Shown: in pieces, positions 21,086-29,613 of the stretch
Layout: the number at the start of each line of letters is the position of its first letter
Position numbering within the stretch: position 1 is the first letter of the stretch
DNA from: a virus
IMG/VR virus record: IMGVR_UViG_3300037452_000041
Span: 1 to 43,177 of that record
Strand: one strand, 5' to 3'
Length of the DNA: 43,177 nucleotides
Program-made: the position numbers and the translations under genes
The notes under the pieces: model-generated
Told to the model about the DNA's origin: nothing
Database searches by the model: none
Seen by the model: only the letters and a program-made list of their open reading frames with translations

Positions 21086-22228
21086 TCACCGTCCGGTGGC
21101 GTTGAAACGCTCGACATGCTCGACGAGAACGGGCGTTTGCTGCAACGCGACCGGCTCGGGGCTGAAAGCCTCGACCGGCATCATTGTAACCTTCGCGTGC
21201 TGGCCGTTCTCGTCGCGCAAATACTGTACCGAGGCGATCAGCCACGACGCATCGGGCAATTTGATCGCCGGGAAGCGGATCGGGGCGAGGTGGTTTGGCG
21301 CCCACAGCTGGCGCCGGGCGTCGCGCCAGGCGTCCGCGGTGATCTGCACCGCTTGGCTTCGCCCATAGCGCCGGTTGCGCTCCCAAACCGCCCGGTCGTG
21401 CGCGAGGAACTGCCCCATATGCGATTGTTCGCTGATGATGTAGCGGCGGCGAAAGCGCTTAACCCCCTCGTCGCGCACAATCTGCCCCTGGCGGGTGGCG
21501 CCGGTGCCGGTGTCGTTGCCAAAGACCCCGGTCGACAGCAAGTGCCCTTCATATTCCGAATAGCGCTGGTCGGCCGAGAACGTTACCGCGGCGAACTCGG
21601 CGTTTTCACCCTGTGCAAAGCCTGACGCCATCTTTTCGCTGCCGGCTTGCGCCATCACCACGCTGCCGTCGGGCAGATCGTAGGCGACCAGCTTGGAAAA
21701 CCGGGTGATCCGGTCGATTATCTCCCACGCGGTTTCGCCCAAATTGACATTGAACTGCGGAATGTCGGCGCCGGGCCCTGAAACCGAGGAAATCTCGACG
21801 TCGTAGGGCTTGGCGATCTGTTGGGCGATGCTAAGGGCGGTGCCGCCCTTGATCTGGAACGAGGGCGCATCGGGCGAGCCGACAAACGCCGCGCAGTCGA
21901 CCAAATCGGCCGACTTCGACCGCCCGGCAATGCGCACCGTGTGGTCGCCGGCGCTAATCTGCGAGGTGTATTGGTCAATGTAGCCGGTAATCACCAGGTC
22001 GCCGCCGATCTTGACCTGGCACGCGTCGCCCGGCACCACCGCAATGTCGGCCGTCCGCGGGTATTTCTCGGTGACTTGCACGGCGAACGCCGCCGGTACG
22101 GTGTCCATTGACCGGGTGACCGAGACGCGTTGCCAGCCCGCCCACGACCGCCCGCCGATGATGAGGGCGAGCTCGTCCTCGGCGCCGACCGGTTGCCCGC
22201 GCGTAACAGGCGCGCCAAAGCCGACCAT
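21086..22228 (-). CDS. Mu gp44-like baseplate hub protein
   Basis: This is a 380-residue protein. DELALIIGGRSWAGWQRVSVTRSMD at the start, GYIDQYTSQISAGDHTVRIAGRS, and TAWEIIDRITRFSKLVAYDLPDG match the gp44 / tail protein D (hub) family. It precedes the spike gene as in Mu. Its start overlaps the methyltransferase stop by one base (22228), so the enzyme gene is truly inside the operon. Confidence 0.85.
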   Translation of the reverse strand: MVGFGAPVTRGQPVGAEDELALIIGGRSWAGWQRVSVTRSMDTVPAAFAVQVTEKYPRTADIAVVPGDACQVKIGGDLVITGYIDQYTSQISAGDHTVRIAGRSKSADLVDCAAFVGSPDAPSFQIKGGTALSIAQQIAKPYDVEISSVSGPGADIPQFNVNLGETAWEIIDRITRFSKLVAYDLPDGSVVMAQAGSEKMASGFAQGENAEFAAVTFSADQRYSEYEGHLLSTGVFGNDTGTGATRQGQIVRDEGVKRFRRRYIISEQSHMGQFLAHDRAVWERNRRYGRSQAVQITADAWRDARRQLWAPNHLAPIRFPAIKLPDASWLIASVQYLRDENGQHAKVTMMPVEAFSPEPVALQQTPVLVEHVERFNATGR

Positions 22229-23409
22229 CAGTCGGCCGCCAGCTGCACCAGCAAGGGCGCGTCGCCGCGCACCCGCCCCTCGGCCATTGCCGCGTAATCC
22301 GCCGATAGCTCGATACCGATGCAGTCGCGGCCGAGGCGGTCGGCGACCAGCGCGGTTGTGCCGGATCCGAGGAAGGGGTCAAGCACTGTTGCGGGGATCG
22401 GCGCCTCGGCGGCACAGCGGCAGGTCGCGCGCCAGCCGAGGGTTTCGGCGGAAGGCTCACCAAAATTCCTTGCGGGACCGCGTGGCGCTGACTGCGGATA
22501 CGCGTATGCGGAACCCGTATAAACCAAAGCATCGGCTCTTTGGCCGTCATAATCGGTTATCTTCCTAAGCAACCGCGCCCACGGTGCGCCGCACTGCGCG
22601 CACACCCCGCGCTCGCTGGTGCCGGCGAGGATTGCGCGCCGCGGCACCTCGGGCGGGAACGTCGCGAAATGCGCTTCGGGAAAAGGTGCCGGGCCGAGCA
22701 GCCACCAGTTGCGCATGTTGCGCCGCTCGACAATCGCACGAAAAGCGGGTTGATCAGTGTTCGCGTGTTTTGCGTTGGCACTAAATCCGCCCTTTGGCAC
22801 CGAATAACCATTTTTTGCGCTGTCTTCGCTCGCATCTTCCTTGACCGCCTCGGCGTCGTAAAAGTAACGGGCGCTCTTCGTCAGCAGAAACACCTTCTCG
22901 GTGGCACTGGTCGGCCGGTCGGTGACGGACTCGGGCATCGGTGCCCGCTTCGCCCAAGTGATTTCAGATCGCAACCACCAGCCGTCATCGCGCAGCGCGA
23001 ACGCGAGCATCCACGGTATGCCGATCAGGTCTTTTGGTTTGAGGCCGGGCAACGGCATGCGGTTCGGTTGCGTTGTCCGCCCCTGCCAGGCTACACGCAT
23101 GTCACCGCCGGCAATGTTCGCCTTGCCGGCGCCGGTCGCGTAGCTGTCGCCGATATTGAGCCACAGCGTGCCGTCGCGGCGCAGCACCCGGCGCACCTCG
23201 CGGAATATCTCGACCAGGTGCGCGATGTAGAGCGCCGGCGCCGGCTCGAGGCCGAGCGCCCCCGCCCACCCGTCAGGCCACACTTGCGGCGGGATTTTGT
23301 AGTCGCGCAGCCCCCAATAGGGCGGCGAGGTGACCACGCAATGCACGCTGTTGTCAGGCAGATCGCGCAGCCGGTCGAGCACATGGCCGCGCATTATCCG
23401 CGTGGTCAT
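22228..23409 (-). CDS. DNA methyltransferase (beta-class N4/N6)
   Basis: This is a 393-residue protein. TSPPYW (27-32) comes first and DPFLGSGTT (344-352, the SAM-binding FxGxG) last, which is the beta-class order. The SPPY motif indicates amino methylation of cytosine N4 or adenine N6. A CxxC ... CxC set (Cys270, 273, 330, 332) probably binds zinc. The start at 23409 overlaps the upstream stop as ATGA. No restriction enzyme is nearby, so it is an orphan enzyme likely protecting phage DNA. Its position between circularization N and gp44 genes is unusual. Confidence 0.8.
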   Translation of the reverse strand: MTTRIMRGHVLDRLRDLPDNSVHCVVTSPPYWGLRDYKIPPQVWPDGWAGALGLEPAPALYIAHLVEIFREVRRVLRRDGTLWLNIGDSYATGAGKANIAGGDMRVAWQGRTTQPNRMPLPGLKPKDLIGIPWMLAFALRDDGWWLRSEITWAKRAPMPESVTDRPTSATEKVFLLTKSARYFYDAEAVKEDASEDSAKNGYSVPKGGFSANAKHANTDQPAFRAIVERRNMRNWWLLGPAPFPEAHFATFPPEVPRRAILAGTSERGVCAQCGAPWARLLRKITDYDGQRADALVYTGSAYAYPQSAPRGPARNFGEPSAETLGWRATCRCAAEAPIPATVLDPFLGSGTTALVADRLGRDCIGIELSADYAAMAEGRVRGDAPLLVQLAAD

Positions 23410-23966
23410 CGCGACAGCGCCGGGAACGCCACCGGCAGCCACAGCGGGTGCCGCGGGGCGGCCGAGGCGACGAGCTCGGGTTCGCGCGTGGTGTCGCCAT
23501 AGAGGGCCCACGCCTGCGCGAGCGAGGGTTGCGGCACGTAGGTTTGCACCTCGACCAGCGTTGCGAGATAGGCGCCGCGTATCGCCAGGTCATAGGCGAC
23601 CGCGGTGCGCAGATCGCGCAACGCCTGATAGGTCGCGTCGTTGCCCTGGTCGGCGTTGCGGATTGCCTCGGCGTCGAGGGCGCCGACCACCGCCAGGCGC
23701 AGCGATTGCGCATCCTGGTAAGACCGCGGCTGATAGAGGGCGGTCGCCCGCGCCAGCGCCGCGCAGGCGTCGCACCGCAGTTTCGCCGCCAGCGCGGCTT
23801 GCGCCAGGCGGATCGCCGCCGACAGCGGGCCCGTTCCGGGCAGGCGCGGCGGCACGTAAGAGCACAGCGGGAACAGTAGCCGTATCGCGTCGGCCGGGTC
23901 GCTGGTCGAGGCCAAAACCGCGGCCGCGAGGCGTTCCGAGGCCGCGGCGAAGTCGGGCACCGCCAT
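23406..23966 (-). CDS. DNA circularization protein, C-terminal half
   Basis: This is a 186-residue protein. SDPADAIRLLFPLCSYVP, ALARATALYQPRSYQDAQSLRLAVVGALD, then PSLAQAWALYGDTTREPELV and HPLWLP match what I recall as the C-terminal part of Mu N (gp43)-type proteins. These are usually one polypeptide of about 450-490 residues. Here the N-terminal half is a separate gene in another frame, 82 bp upstream. There is no strong ribosome site before ATG 23966. Baseplate or DNA-circularization role by family. Confidence 0.65.
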   Translation of the reverse strand: MAVPDFAAASERLAAAVLASTSDPADAIRLLFPLCSYVPPRLPGTGPLSAAIRLAQAALAAKLRCDACAALARATALYQPRSYQDAQSLRLAVVGALDAEAIRNADQGNDATYQALRDLRTAVAYDLAIRGAYLATLVEVQTYVPQPSLAQAWALYGDTTREPELVASAAPRHPLWLPVAFPALSR

Positions 23967-24012
23967 CAGCCGGGCGCCAGGGAAGCCGCCGCCTGATGCA
24001 CAGAACGCCCTC

Positions 24013-24031
24013 GGGTGCTGTCATAGCACCC
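24013..24031. other. Hairpin between the two N-protein halves
   Basis: GGGTGCT (24013-24019) and AGCACCC (24025-24031) form a perfect 7-bp stem with a 5-base loop. It lies in the 82-bp gap separating the N-terminal and C-terminal halves. There is no T run. It might mark an insertion scar or affect re-initiation. Confidence 0.4.
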
Positions 24032-24048
24032 CAAACGATTCACGCCGC

Positions 24049-24855
24049 TCACAGCGCCCCCGAGGCGGCGAGCAGCCCGTCGGCTGCGGCAAGCACCGCC
24101 GCCCGCGAGGCGATGCCGGCGGCGATCGCCGAGTCCACCGTCGCGGTCGAGGGCTGCAACGTCGCCCGGCTTCCGGCGGCGTAACGCCCATAGTAGCCTT
24201 GCAGCCCGGCGACCGCGTTTAGCGCGCGGGTCGGGTCGTCGACCGCCTCGACCGCGAGCTCGGCGAAGTCGGGCACAAACGCGGTGGCGCCGATCGGCAC
24301 GCTGCGCAGCTGGCCGAGGTTGCCCTCGAGCTCGGCGCCCGAGGCGCCATTGAGGGCGGCGGCGAATTGATTGATCAGGTTGCCCGAGGCGATGCCGGCC
24401 GCTGGGAACATCACGTCGCCGGCGAGCACGAATTGAAACGCGATTTCAACCATGCGCCCGCGCTCGCGCCGATCGGTGGTCGAGAAATCTATCAACACGC
24501 ATTGCAGGGTGCCGAGGGTCGGGTGAACGAGCGTGCCCTCGCCCGCCTGCTCGGCCGCGGCGATCATCGCATTGCGTTGCTGGTAGACGTCCTCGCCGAC
24601 GAGGAACGCTTGGAACGCAAAGCGCCGCGGCAATTTGCCGAGATCTTCGGGCCACACCGTGTCGCGGTACGGATATTCATGCAGGGCGATGCGGCGCCCG
24701 GCGACGGTCTGCGCGGCGTCCATCATGAACCCCACGCCCCGCCAGGAACCCGGCAAAAGCTGCTCATACCACCGGCTGTCGAGCCAGGTGTAAGGCCGGG
24801 TGTCGGCGGCAAGGTTGCGGCCGGCGACTTGTGCGAGCTCGCCCGGTGTCTGCAT
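24049..24855 (-). CDS. DNA circularization protein N, N-terminal half
   Basis: This is a 268-residue protein. SWRGVGFMMDAAQTVAGRRIALHEYPYRD, WPEDLGKLPRRFAFQAFLVGEDVY and HPTLGTLQCVLIDF are diagnostic for DNA_circ_N (Mu N). An alanine-rich helical end follows. It starts at the stop of the tape measure gene (one-base overlap). The remainder of the usual protein is encoded separately downstream. Confidence 0.8.
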   Translation of the reverse strand: MQTPGELAQVAGRNLAADTRPYTWLDSRWYEQLLPGSWRGVGFMMDAAQTVAGRRIALHEYPYRDTVWPEDLGKLPRRFAFQAFLVGEDVYQQRNAMIAAAEQAGEGTLVHPTLGTLQCVLIDFSTTDRRERGRMVEIAFQFVLAGDVMFPAAGIASGNLINQFAAALNGASGAELEGNLGQLRSVPIGATAFVPDFAELAVEAVDDPTRALNAVAGLQGYYGRYAAGSRATLQPSTATVDSAIAAGIASRAAVLAAADGLLAASGAL

Positions 24856-26936
24856 CAGCCGACGTTCGCGAGTTGCTGTTGCTCGGTGCGCGGTGCGCCG
24901 ACCGTGGCGTCGCCCGTCGCCGAGGCGGTCACCGTAGCACCGGGCGGCGGGTTCTTATGCGTGATCGTCACGTCGACGGCGCCGTTGACGGGCGGGCCGC
25001 CGGTCACCTCGGCGGGTGCACCTTGGGCGAGCTCCATTGCGCGTTGCCGCTTGATATTACCGCCCAAGCGGCCGCCAAAGCTCGCGGTCGCCGGGTTCGG
25101 CTCGATGCCGCCCGGTAGGCTTGTCCATTCCTCCCCAAGCTGCGCCTGGCCGCCGGGATGCAATTTGCCGCGCCGCAAGTCATCTTCAAGATTGCCGCCG
25201 CCGCCGGCGCGATAGCGTTCCTTGGCTTTCTCCCAAGCGGCAATATCCTGCGCTCGCGGGGTGCGCTTCAAAAAGTCCTCACGCAATTCGGGCATCTTGT
25301 CGATCAGGCCCTTTTTGGTTTTCTCCCCGCTTTTCGGGTCAATGCCGTGCACCAGGTCAAACCAGGTCGGGTTGATGAATTGATATCGCCCGTAAGCGGA
25401 ACTAGTCAGCCCCTTATTCGGCCCGCTTCTAATCGGAATACCTGGACTCCTGGCGCCCGGTTCTAGGTTTACATTGGTGCCGCCATAAAGCAGCGTGTAC
25501 GGATCTTTACCTTTGATATTCGACTCCGACCCGGCAATCGTATCGAGCAAGCCCCTTGCCTCGGCCGACAGCTTGGCCGATGGGTTGCCGCCACCGGGCG
25601 GCATGTTCTCGTTTGCCGGTGCCGTCGGCACGGTCGCTCCACGCGAGCCCTCGCCGCTGGCGGTCGCCGTTTCACCCCCGCCGCCGCCAAACAGACCGCC
25701 AATCCACCGCCCGACCACCCCGCCGCCACCTGACGCCGCGGCTTTGGCGTCGAGTTGCGCCTTTTGCGCCTGCCAGGCGGCACTGCCGCCGGCGAGCTCG
25801 GCGACCACGTCCTCGGGGCTGGTCGAGGGCGTCGGCGCCCGCGCTTCGCCGCCCCAAAATTTCGCCCAATCCTCTTTAAAAGACCGTATCCATTTGACCG
25901 CGTCCTTGACCAATTGGATTAGCTTTGTGATCTCGACCACTGTATCGCGCAGGAAGCCGAGCACGTAATCCCAATCAAGCCCCTCCAATAGTTCGCCGAA
26001 AGCGGTGGTCAGATCGTCGACTGCTTTCACCGTCGCCGGATCGCTGGCGAACTTGTCGAGCGCCACGACAAACGGTGTAAATGCGCTTGCCATGTTGGTG
26101 CCGACCCGCTGGCCGAGGGCGTCGACCGACACGCCAAGCGACGCCATCGCTTCCTTGTGCCGCTGCATTGCGGCGATCTGCTTATCGGTCAGCGGCGGGT
26201 ATTTCGCCGCCTGCTCGTTCACCCGGCGATAGGTATCGGCAAGGTTTTCGCCCGGCCGGCGCGCCGCTTCCAGCTGTTGCACCATGTCGCGCAACGCCGC
26301 CGAGCCGAAACCATTGGCCGCCGTCAAGCGGTCGGTCGGATCTTTAAGGCTCGATATGTATGTCAGCACCTCGGGCAGCAATTCCGTCGACGGTCGCAGC
26401 TGGCCGTTAAAATCTTCGAGGCTGATCTTGGCTTCGCGAAACCAGGTCGCCGCGTTGGCGTCGCCGCGGAACGCCGCCGCCGCGGTGTTGGTCAGATCCT
26501 TTAGCGTGCCGGTAACCTGTTCGGCCGACCCGCCCACCAGCGTAAACGCCCGTTGCAGCTGTTGCAGGGCTTGCGGCGTCGAGCCCCGGATAAAGTCGCT
26601 GTCGCGCTTCAATTGCGTCGCGAAACTCGCCCACTGCCGCCCGAGCCCGGCGAGGCCGGCGAGCGAGGCCACGCCGCCGATCGCGCCCATGACCGGCACC
26701 AGCCGCGACAGCGACGAGAACGCGGTCGCCGCCTGGCGGCCGATATCGCCGAAAGCGTCTGAAACCTTCCGCAGCCCTTGCGGGTTGATGAAATCTTGCG
26801 TGTCGCGGCGCATGCGGTCGATCGGTTCGCGCAGCTGCCGAATACGCCGCTGTATCGCGTCAATCGGCCCGGTTGCCTGGTCGACGACCGAAAAGGTGAC
26901 CGCATAGCCGCCGCGCCCTTGACTACCCTGCGCCAT
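24855..26936 (-). CDS. Tape measure protein with lysozyme-like domain
   Basis: This is a 693-residue protein. The N-terminal half is helical, with a hydrophobic glycine-rich stretch (82-100, VMGAIGGVASLAGLAGLG) and RRIRQLREPIDRMRRDT near the start, as in Mu-type tape measures. A glycine/proline linker (about 400-455) leads to a lysozyme/transglycosylase-like domain (458-590: LLDTIAGSES with candidate catalytic Glu471, YTLLYGGTNV, SSAYGRYQFINPTW). The enzyme part would open peptidoglycan during entry. A length of about 690 residues predicts a tail near 100 nm by the usual rule. Confidence 0.85.
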   Translation of the reverse strand: MAQGSQGRGGYAVTFSVVDQATGPIDAIQRRIRQLREPIDRMRRDTQDFINPQGLRKVSDAFGDIGRQAATAFSSLSRLVPVMGAIGGVASLAGLAGLGRQWASFATQLKRDSDFIRGSTPQALQQLQRAFTLVGGSAEQVTGTLKDLTNTAAAAFRGDANAATWFREAKISLEDFNGQLRPSTELLPEVLTYISSLKDPTDRLTAANGFGSAALRDMVQQLEAARRPGENLADTYRRVNEQAAKYPPLTDKQIAAMQRHKEAMASLGVSVDALGQRVGTNMASAFTPFVVALDKFASDPATVKAVDDLTTAFGELLEGLDWDYVLGFLRDTVVEITKLIQLVKDAVKWIRSFKEDWAKFWGGEARAPTPSTSPEDVVAELAGGSAAWQAQKAQLDAKAAASGGGGVVGRWIGGLFGGGGGETATASGEGSRGATVPTAPANENMPPGGGNPSAKLSAEARGLLDTIAGSESNIKGKDPYTLLYGGTNVNLEPGARSPGIPIRSGPNKGLTSSAYGRYQFINPTWFDLVHGIDPKSGEKTKKGLIDKMPELREDFLKRTPRAQDIAAWEKAKERYRAGGGGNLEDDLRRGKLHPGGQAQLGEEWTSLPGGIEPNPATASFGGRLGGNIKRQRAMELAQGAPAEVTGGPPVNGAVDVTITHKNPPPGATVTASATGDATVGAPRTEQQQLANVG

Positions 26937-27443
26937 TTAGGCTCGCCCGCTGCGCCGCTTCGCGCGCCTGAATCCGGTTCGCCTGCTCGCACCACCACAC
27001 GAGCTCGGTGCCGGTGAGCGACCACCCGTCATGCGGGCCCCAATGCCAGAAGCGCGTTAGGTCGGCGATCAGATTTGACCAATTGCCGGGCCATGTCCCG
27101 ACCAGCGCCGTAAAAAATTGTAGGCTTCCAACAACTGAGAAATGCGCATTTGCTCGATCGCACCGCGCGGGATGCCCGAGGCCAACTCCACCAGCTTGAT
27201 CTGAAAGTTGCGCTGATGATGCGGGCCATAGTCGCCGGTCAATTCCTGCTCGGCGGTGCGCACCATTTTCGCCGTTGGTTCTTCGAGGTGCATTTCGCCA
27301 TAGCTTTTGCCGTTCGACCAGTCGATCGGCGGGTCGAGCACCAGGTCGAGAGTACGCGGCGCCTGGTTTTCTTCGAGCCCGTTGGCGCCGCCCTCGACAT
27401 CGGCGCCGTTGCCGGTGCGGTCGAAAAATTCAACGCCCTGCAT
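26923..27443 (-). CDS. Frameshifted tail assembly chaperone (G-GT type)
   Basis: Reading the chaperone frame from ATG 27443 to the slippery heptamer and then shifting to -1 gives an open frame of 62 further codons ending at TAG 26925-26923. It contains WPGNWSNLIADL, FWHWGPHDGWSL and ELVWWCEQANRIQ. This tryptophan-rich block is the kind seen in the T/E' part of contractile-tail chaperones. The total is about 173 residues, and the end overlaps the tape measure start by 14 bp. The frame is not a separate gene because it has no start of its own. Confidence 0.8.
27069..27443 (-). CDS. Tail assembly chaperone, unshifted product (Mu gp41-like)
   Basis: This is a 124-residue protein from ATG 27443, one base after the tail tube stop. 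LDPPIDWSNGKSYGEMHLEEPTAK, VRTAEQEL and VELASGIPRGAIEQMRISQLLEAYNFL match the phage tail assembly protein family (Mu gp41, P2 E). It coats the tape measure during tail building. The region after NFL is replaced in the frameshift product. Confidence 0.8.
   Translation of the reverse strand: MQGVEFFDRTGNGADVEGGANGLEENQAPRTLDLVLDPPIDWSNGKSYGEMHLEEPTAKMVRTAEQELTGDYGPHHQRNFQIKLVELASGIPRGAIEQMRISQLLEAYNFLRRWSGHGPAIGQI
27111..27117 (-). other. -1 frameshift slippery heptamer T TTT TTA
   Basis: In the chaperone frame the codons are AAT TTT TTA, giving the canonical X XXY YYZ heptamer T TTT TTA. A -1 slip re-pairs both tRNAs and opens the tryptophan-rich extension. It lies 14 codons before the zero-frame stop. 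Confidence 0.8.
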
Positions 27444-27444
27444 G

Positions 27445-27804
27445 TCACTGCTCCCTGACATCAAGCCCGTCGAAGCGCACCGTAAACGTGCCCTCGGCGG
27501 CCCGCACCTCGAGCGCCGAGGTGTTCCACATGGAAGCGCCGCCGACAATCTTGCCGGTCGCGAGCGTCACCAGCACCTCGACATCGCGCATTTCGTTGAA
27601 GTCGCCGACACTAATCGCGCCACTGTCGCGCAACGTCGCCTCGACGTAGCCCTGTATCGGGGTTTCCGAGAACCCATGCACAAAGTCGAGGCCGACAAGT
27701 GTTTCTCGTTTCCATCTTGCCGGACTCCAAGTAACGTCGGAAACAACCATGTACGCGGTGCCATCTATAGTTAGGCCGGTTATACCGGCAAGACGTTCGG
27801 CCAT
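27445..27804 (-). CDS. Tail tube protein (Mu gp40-like)
   Basis: This is a 119-residue protein. GLTIDGTAYMVVSDVTWSP, ETLVGLDFVHGFSETPIQGYVEATL and VLVTLATGKIVGGASMWNTSALEV are typical of Mu M / gp40 tube proteins. It follows the sheath gene and precedes the chaperone, the expected order. The 97-bp gap upstream holds an imperfect hairpin around 27840-27868 (GCCAGG/CCTGGC), perhaps lying in the sheath-tube leader. Confidence 0.85.
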   Translation of the reverse strand: MAERLAGITGLTIDGTAYMVVSDVTWSPARWKRETLVGLDFVHGFSETPIQGYVEATLRDSGAISVGDFNEMRDVEVLVTLATGKIVGGASMWNTSALEVRAAEGTFTVRFDGLDVREQ

Positions 27805-27901
27805 AGCTTAAAACCTCCGGGTGTGATAAGCATGGTGTTGCCGAGGCCAGGCGTGGCACGCCTCGCCCTGGCACGGCACGGCATGGCAAGACGCGGCGTC
27901 G

Positions 27902-29377
27902 TCACGATTTACGGAATTGCAAAAGAATCGCGATCTGCCGCAGTTGATTTACAAGGTCGACCGGCGCGAGGATTTTCACCAATCCTCGCCCGGCGTTCTC
28001 GACCACGACGTCGCGCGCGAAGTTCTGCGCGTTCTGCACATGCCCGGTGTTCTCGAGCACGCGATATTCGGCGACGGTCGAGGCGCGGATCATCAGCGCG
28101 TTGACAGTGTTCGCGCCGGGCATGATTGGCGTTTGATCGCTCACCAACTTTTTGCGGGCGTATTTACTAATCAAGTGGCGGGCGAGATCGCGCGCCACAT
28201 ACATTAGCCCGTACATGGTTTCGACATCTAAATAGCTGTCGTCCTCGGTGCCGCTTAGGTTTTTCTGGTAAGTCGTCGCCATCCTTTCGACGATGACTTG
28301 CCCGTCGTCGTTGATGCGATAGCTCGACAGCCCCGAGTAGAGCAGCGTGTTGCGCTCGCCGATCGACCACCGGCTTTCGGTCGGCGGCCCCTTTAGGAAG
28401 GTGCCGATGTATTGCAGCGGCAAGCCAGGGTCGACCCGGAGCGAGGCCGCGGCCCGCGCGCCCATCTCGGCCGCCCATATCCAAGGCGGGTCGGGCGAAC
28501 CGTCGTAGGGCATGATCGACATATGTTGGTCATTGCGGCCGAGGCCGAAATTGACGCACTGCGAAAAGCTGCCGCGGTAGGCAGAGAACGCCCCGCCATA
28601 GAGCATTTGCTCCCACGACCATCGGCCGGTCGCATCGTCGAGGAACACCCGCAAGGCATTGAGGTTCGGGGTGTCGGTGTAGGGCGTGATGATGAAATCA
28701 AAATTCTGGTCGGACAGGTTCGCCAGTCCGTCGGCAATGATCGGGCTGGCAGTGCCGCCGGTCGGCTGCACAATCGTTATCGTCGGGCCCGCGGGCGTCC
28801 ATTCGCCGCCGCCGGCGCCGTAGTAATTGAGGCGCACGTCGATCTGATTGCCGTGCAAGCCGGCGTTCTTCGCGGTTAGCGTAATGACGCCCGCGAGCCT
28901 GGTGGCGGTGACCGGCAAGTCAAGATTGGCGTCGAGGGCGGCTTGCAGCCGCGTGGCAATCGCGACCGCGGTGTCGCCCTCCATGATCGCCGAGCGCACC
29001 AGCTGCCCGGCGACGTAGAGGTTGAGCGTGCCGTTGCTTTGCGCCACAGCGCCGGCGATTGTGAGCGTGCCCGAGGCCGCATTCCCGGCCGCCGCATCTT
29101 CAAATGGCAAAATCCACAGATCGCCGAATGTGTCGGTGCCGCGGTAGCGCTCGGCCATTGCGCCGAGCAGCGACCCGCGGCCGCATGCATCCCAAATCTG
29201 CGCCCGGCTCGATACCTGTATCGGGCGCAACGGGTCGGCCGCGCCGTCGTCGGTGATTTGGCCGAGCACAATCGAGCGCTGAAACGTCGTCGCCGTGTTG
29301 GCTTGCGACGGGTCCATTTCGACATAGACGCCAGGAACCCGGTTGCTTTCAGGGTAGAACGTGAAATTGATCGCCAT
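27902..29377 (-). CDS. Tail sheath protein (Mu gp39/L-like)
   Basis: This is a 491-residue protein. FTFYPESNRVPGVYVEMD at the start, NFDFIITPYTDTPNLNALRVFLDD in the middle, the LASDP-like region YIGTFLKGPPTESRWS, and the C-terminal VNQLRQIAILLQFRKS match Mu L. It makes the tail contractile. Its start shares one base with the DUF2635 stop. Confidence 0.9.
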   Translation of the reverse strand: MAINFTFYPESNRVPGVYVEMDPSQANTATTFQRSIVLGQITDDGAADPLRPIQVSSRAQIWDACGRGSLLGAMAERYRGTDTFGDLWILPFEDAAAGNAASGTLTIAGAVAQSNGTLNLYVAGQLVRSAIMEGDTAVAIATRLQAALDANLDLPVTATRLAGVITLTAKNAGLHGNQIDVRLNYYGAGGGEWTPAGPTITIVQPTGGTASPIIADGLANLSDQNFDFIITPYTDTPNLNALRVFLDDATGRWSWEQMLYGGAFSAYRGSFSQCVNFGLGRNDQHMSIMPYDGSPDPPWIWAAEMGARAAASLRVDPGLPLQYIGTFLKGPPTESRWSIGERNTLLYSGLSSYRINDDGQVIVERMATTYQKNLSGTEDDSYLDVETMYGLMYVARDLARHLISKYARKKLVSDQTPIMPGANTVNALMIRASTVAEYRVLENTGHVQNAQNFARDVVVENAGRGLVKILAPVDLVNQLRQIAILLQFRKS

Positions 29378-29613
29378 TACTCGGGCCCTCCGCGGCGCCC
29401 GTGCACCACTGGCCGCGCCGCGTCGGCGTGCGCGTGAGTTGGCAGGTGTTCCGCTGGCTTCGGTGCCGGCGCCTCGACCCGCACCACGTCGCCGTCGCGC
29501 AGCCGGCGCCGCCAGTATTGATTATCGGGCACGTCGGCGCCATCGAGGTCGAGCATGGTGAGCGTGCCCTCATAGGGGATTTTCACGTCGGGCTTAGTTG
29601 GTTTCACTCTCAT
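29377..29613 (-). CDS. DUF2635 / Mu gp38-like protein
   Basis: This is a 78-residue protein. [20 protein letters not shown], then [20 protein letters not shown] is the DUF2635 pattern seen just before the sheath gene in Mu-like phages. The tail after residue 50 is histidine/alanine rich. Role unknown in the family. In this phage it is separated from the gp37-like domain by a fibre gene. Confidence 0.8.
   Translation of the reverse strand: MRVKPTKPDVKIPYEGTLTMLDLDGADVPDNQYWRRRLRDGDVVRVEAPAPKPAEHLPTHAHADAARPVVHGRRGGPE

Noticed and set aside
24013-24031. Intrinsic terminator between N-protein halves
   Set aside because: The stem is perfect but there is no T run on either strand, and downstream baseplate genes need read-through.
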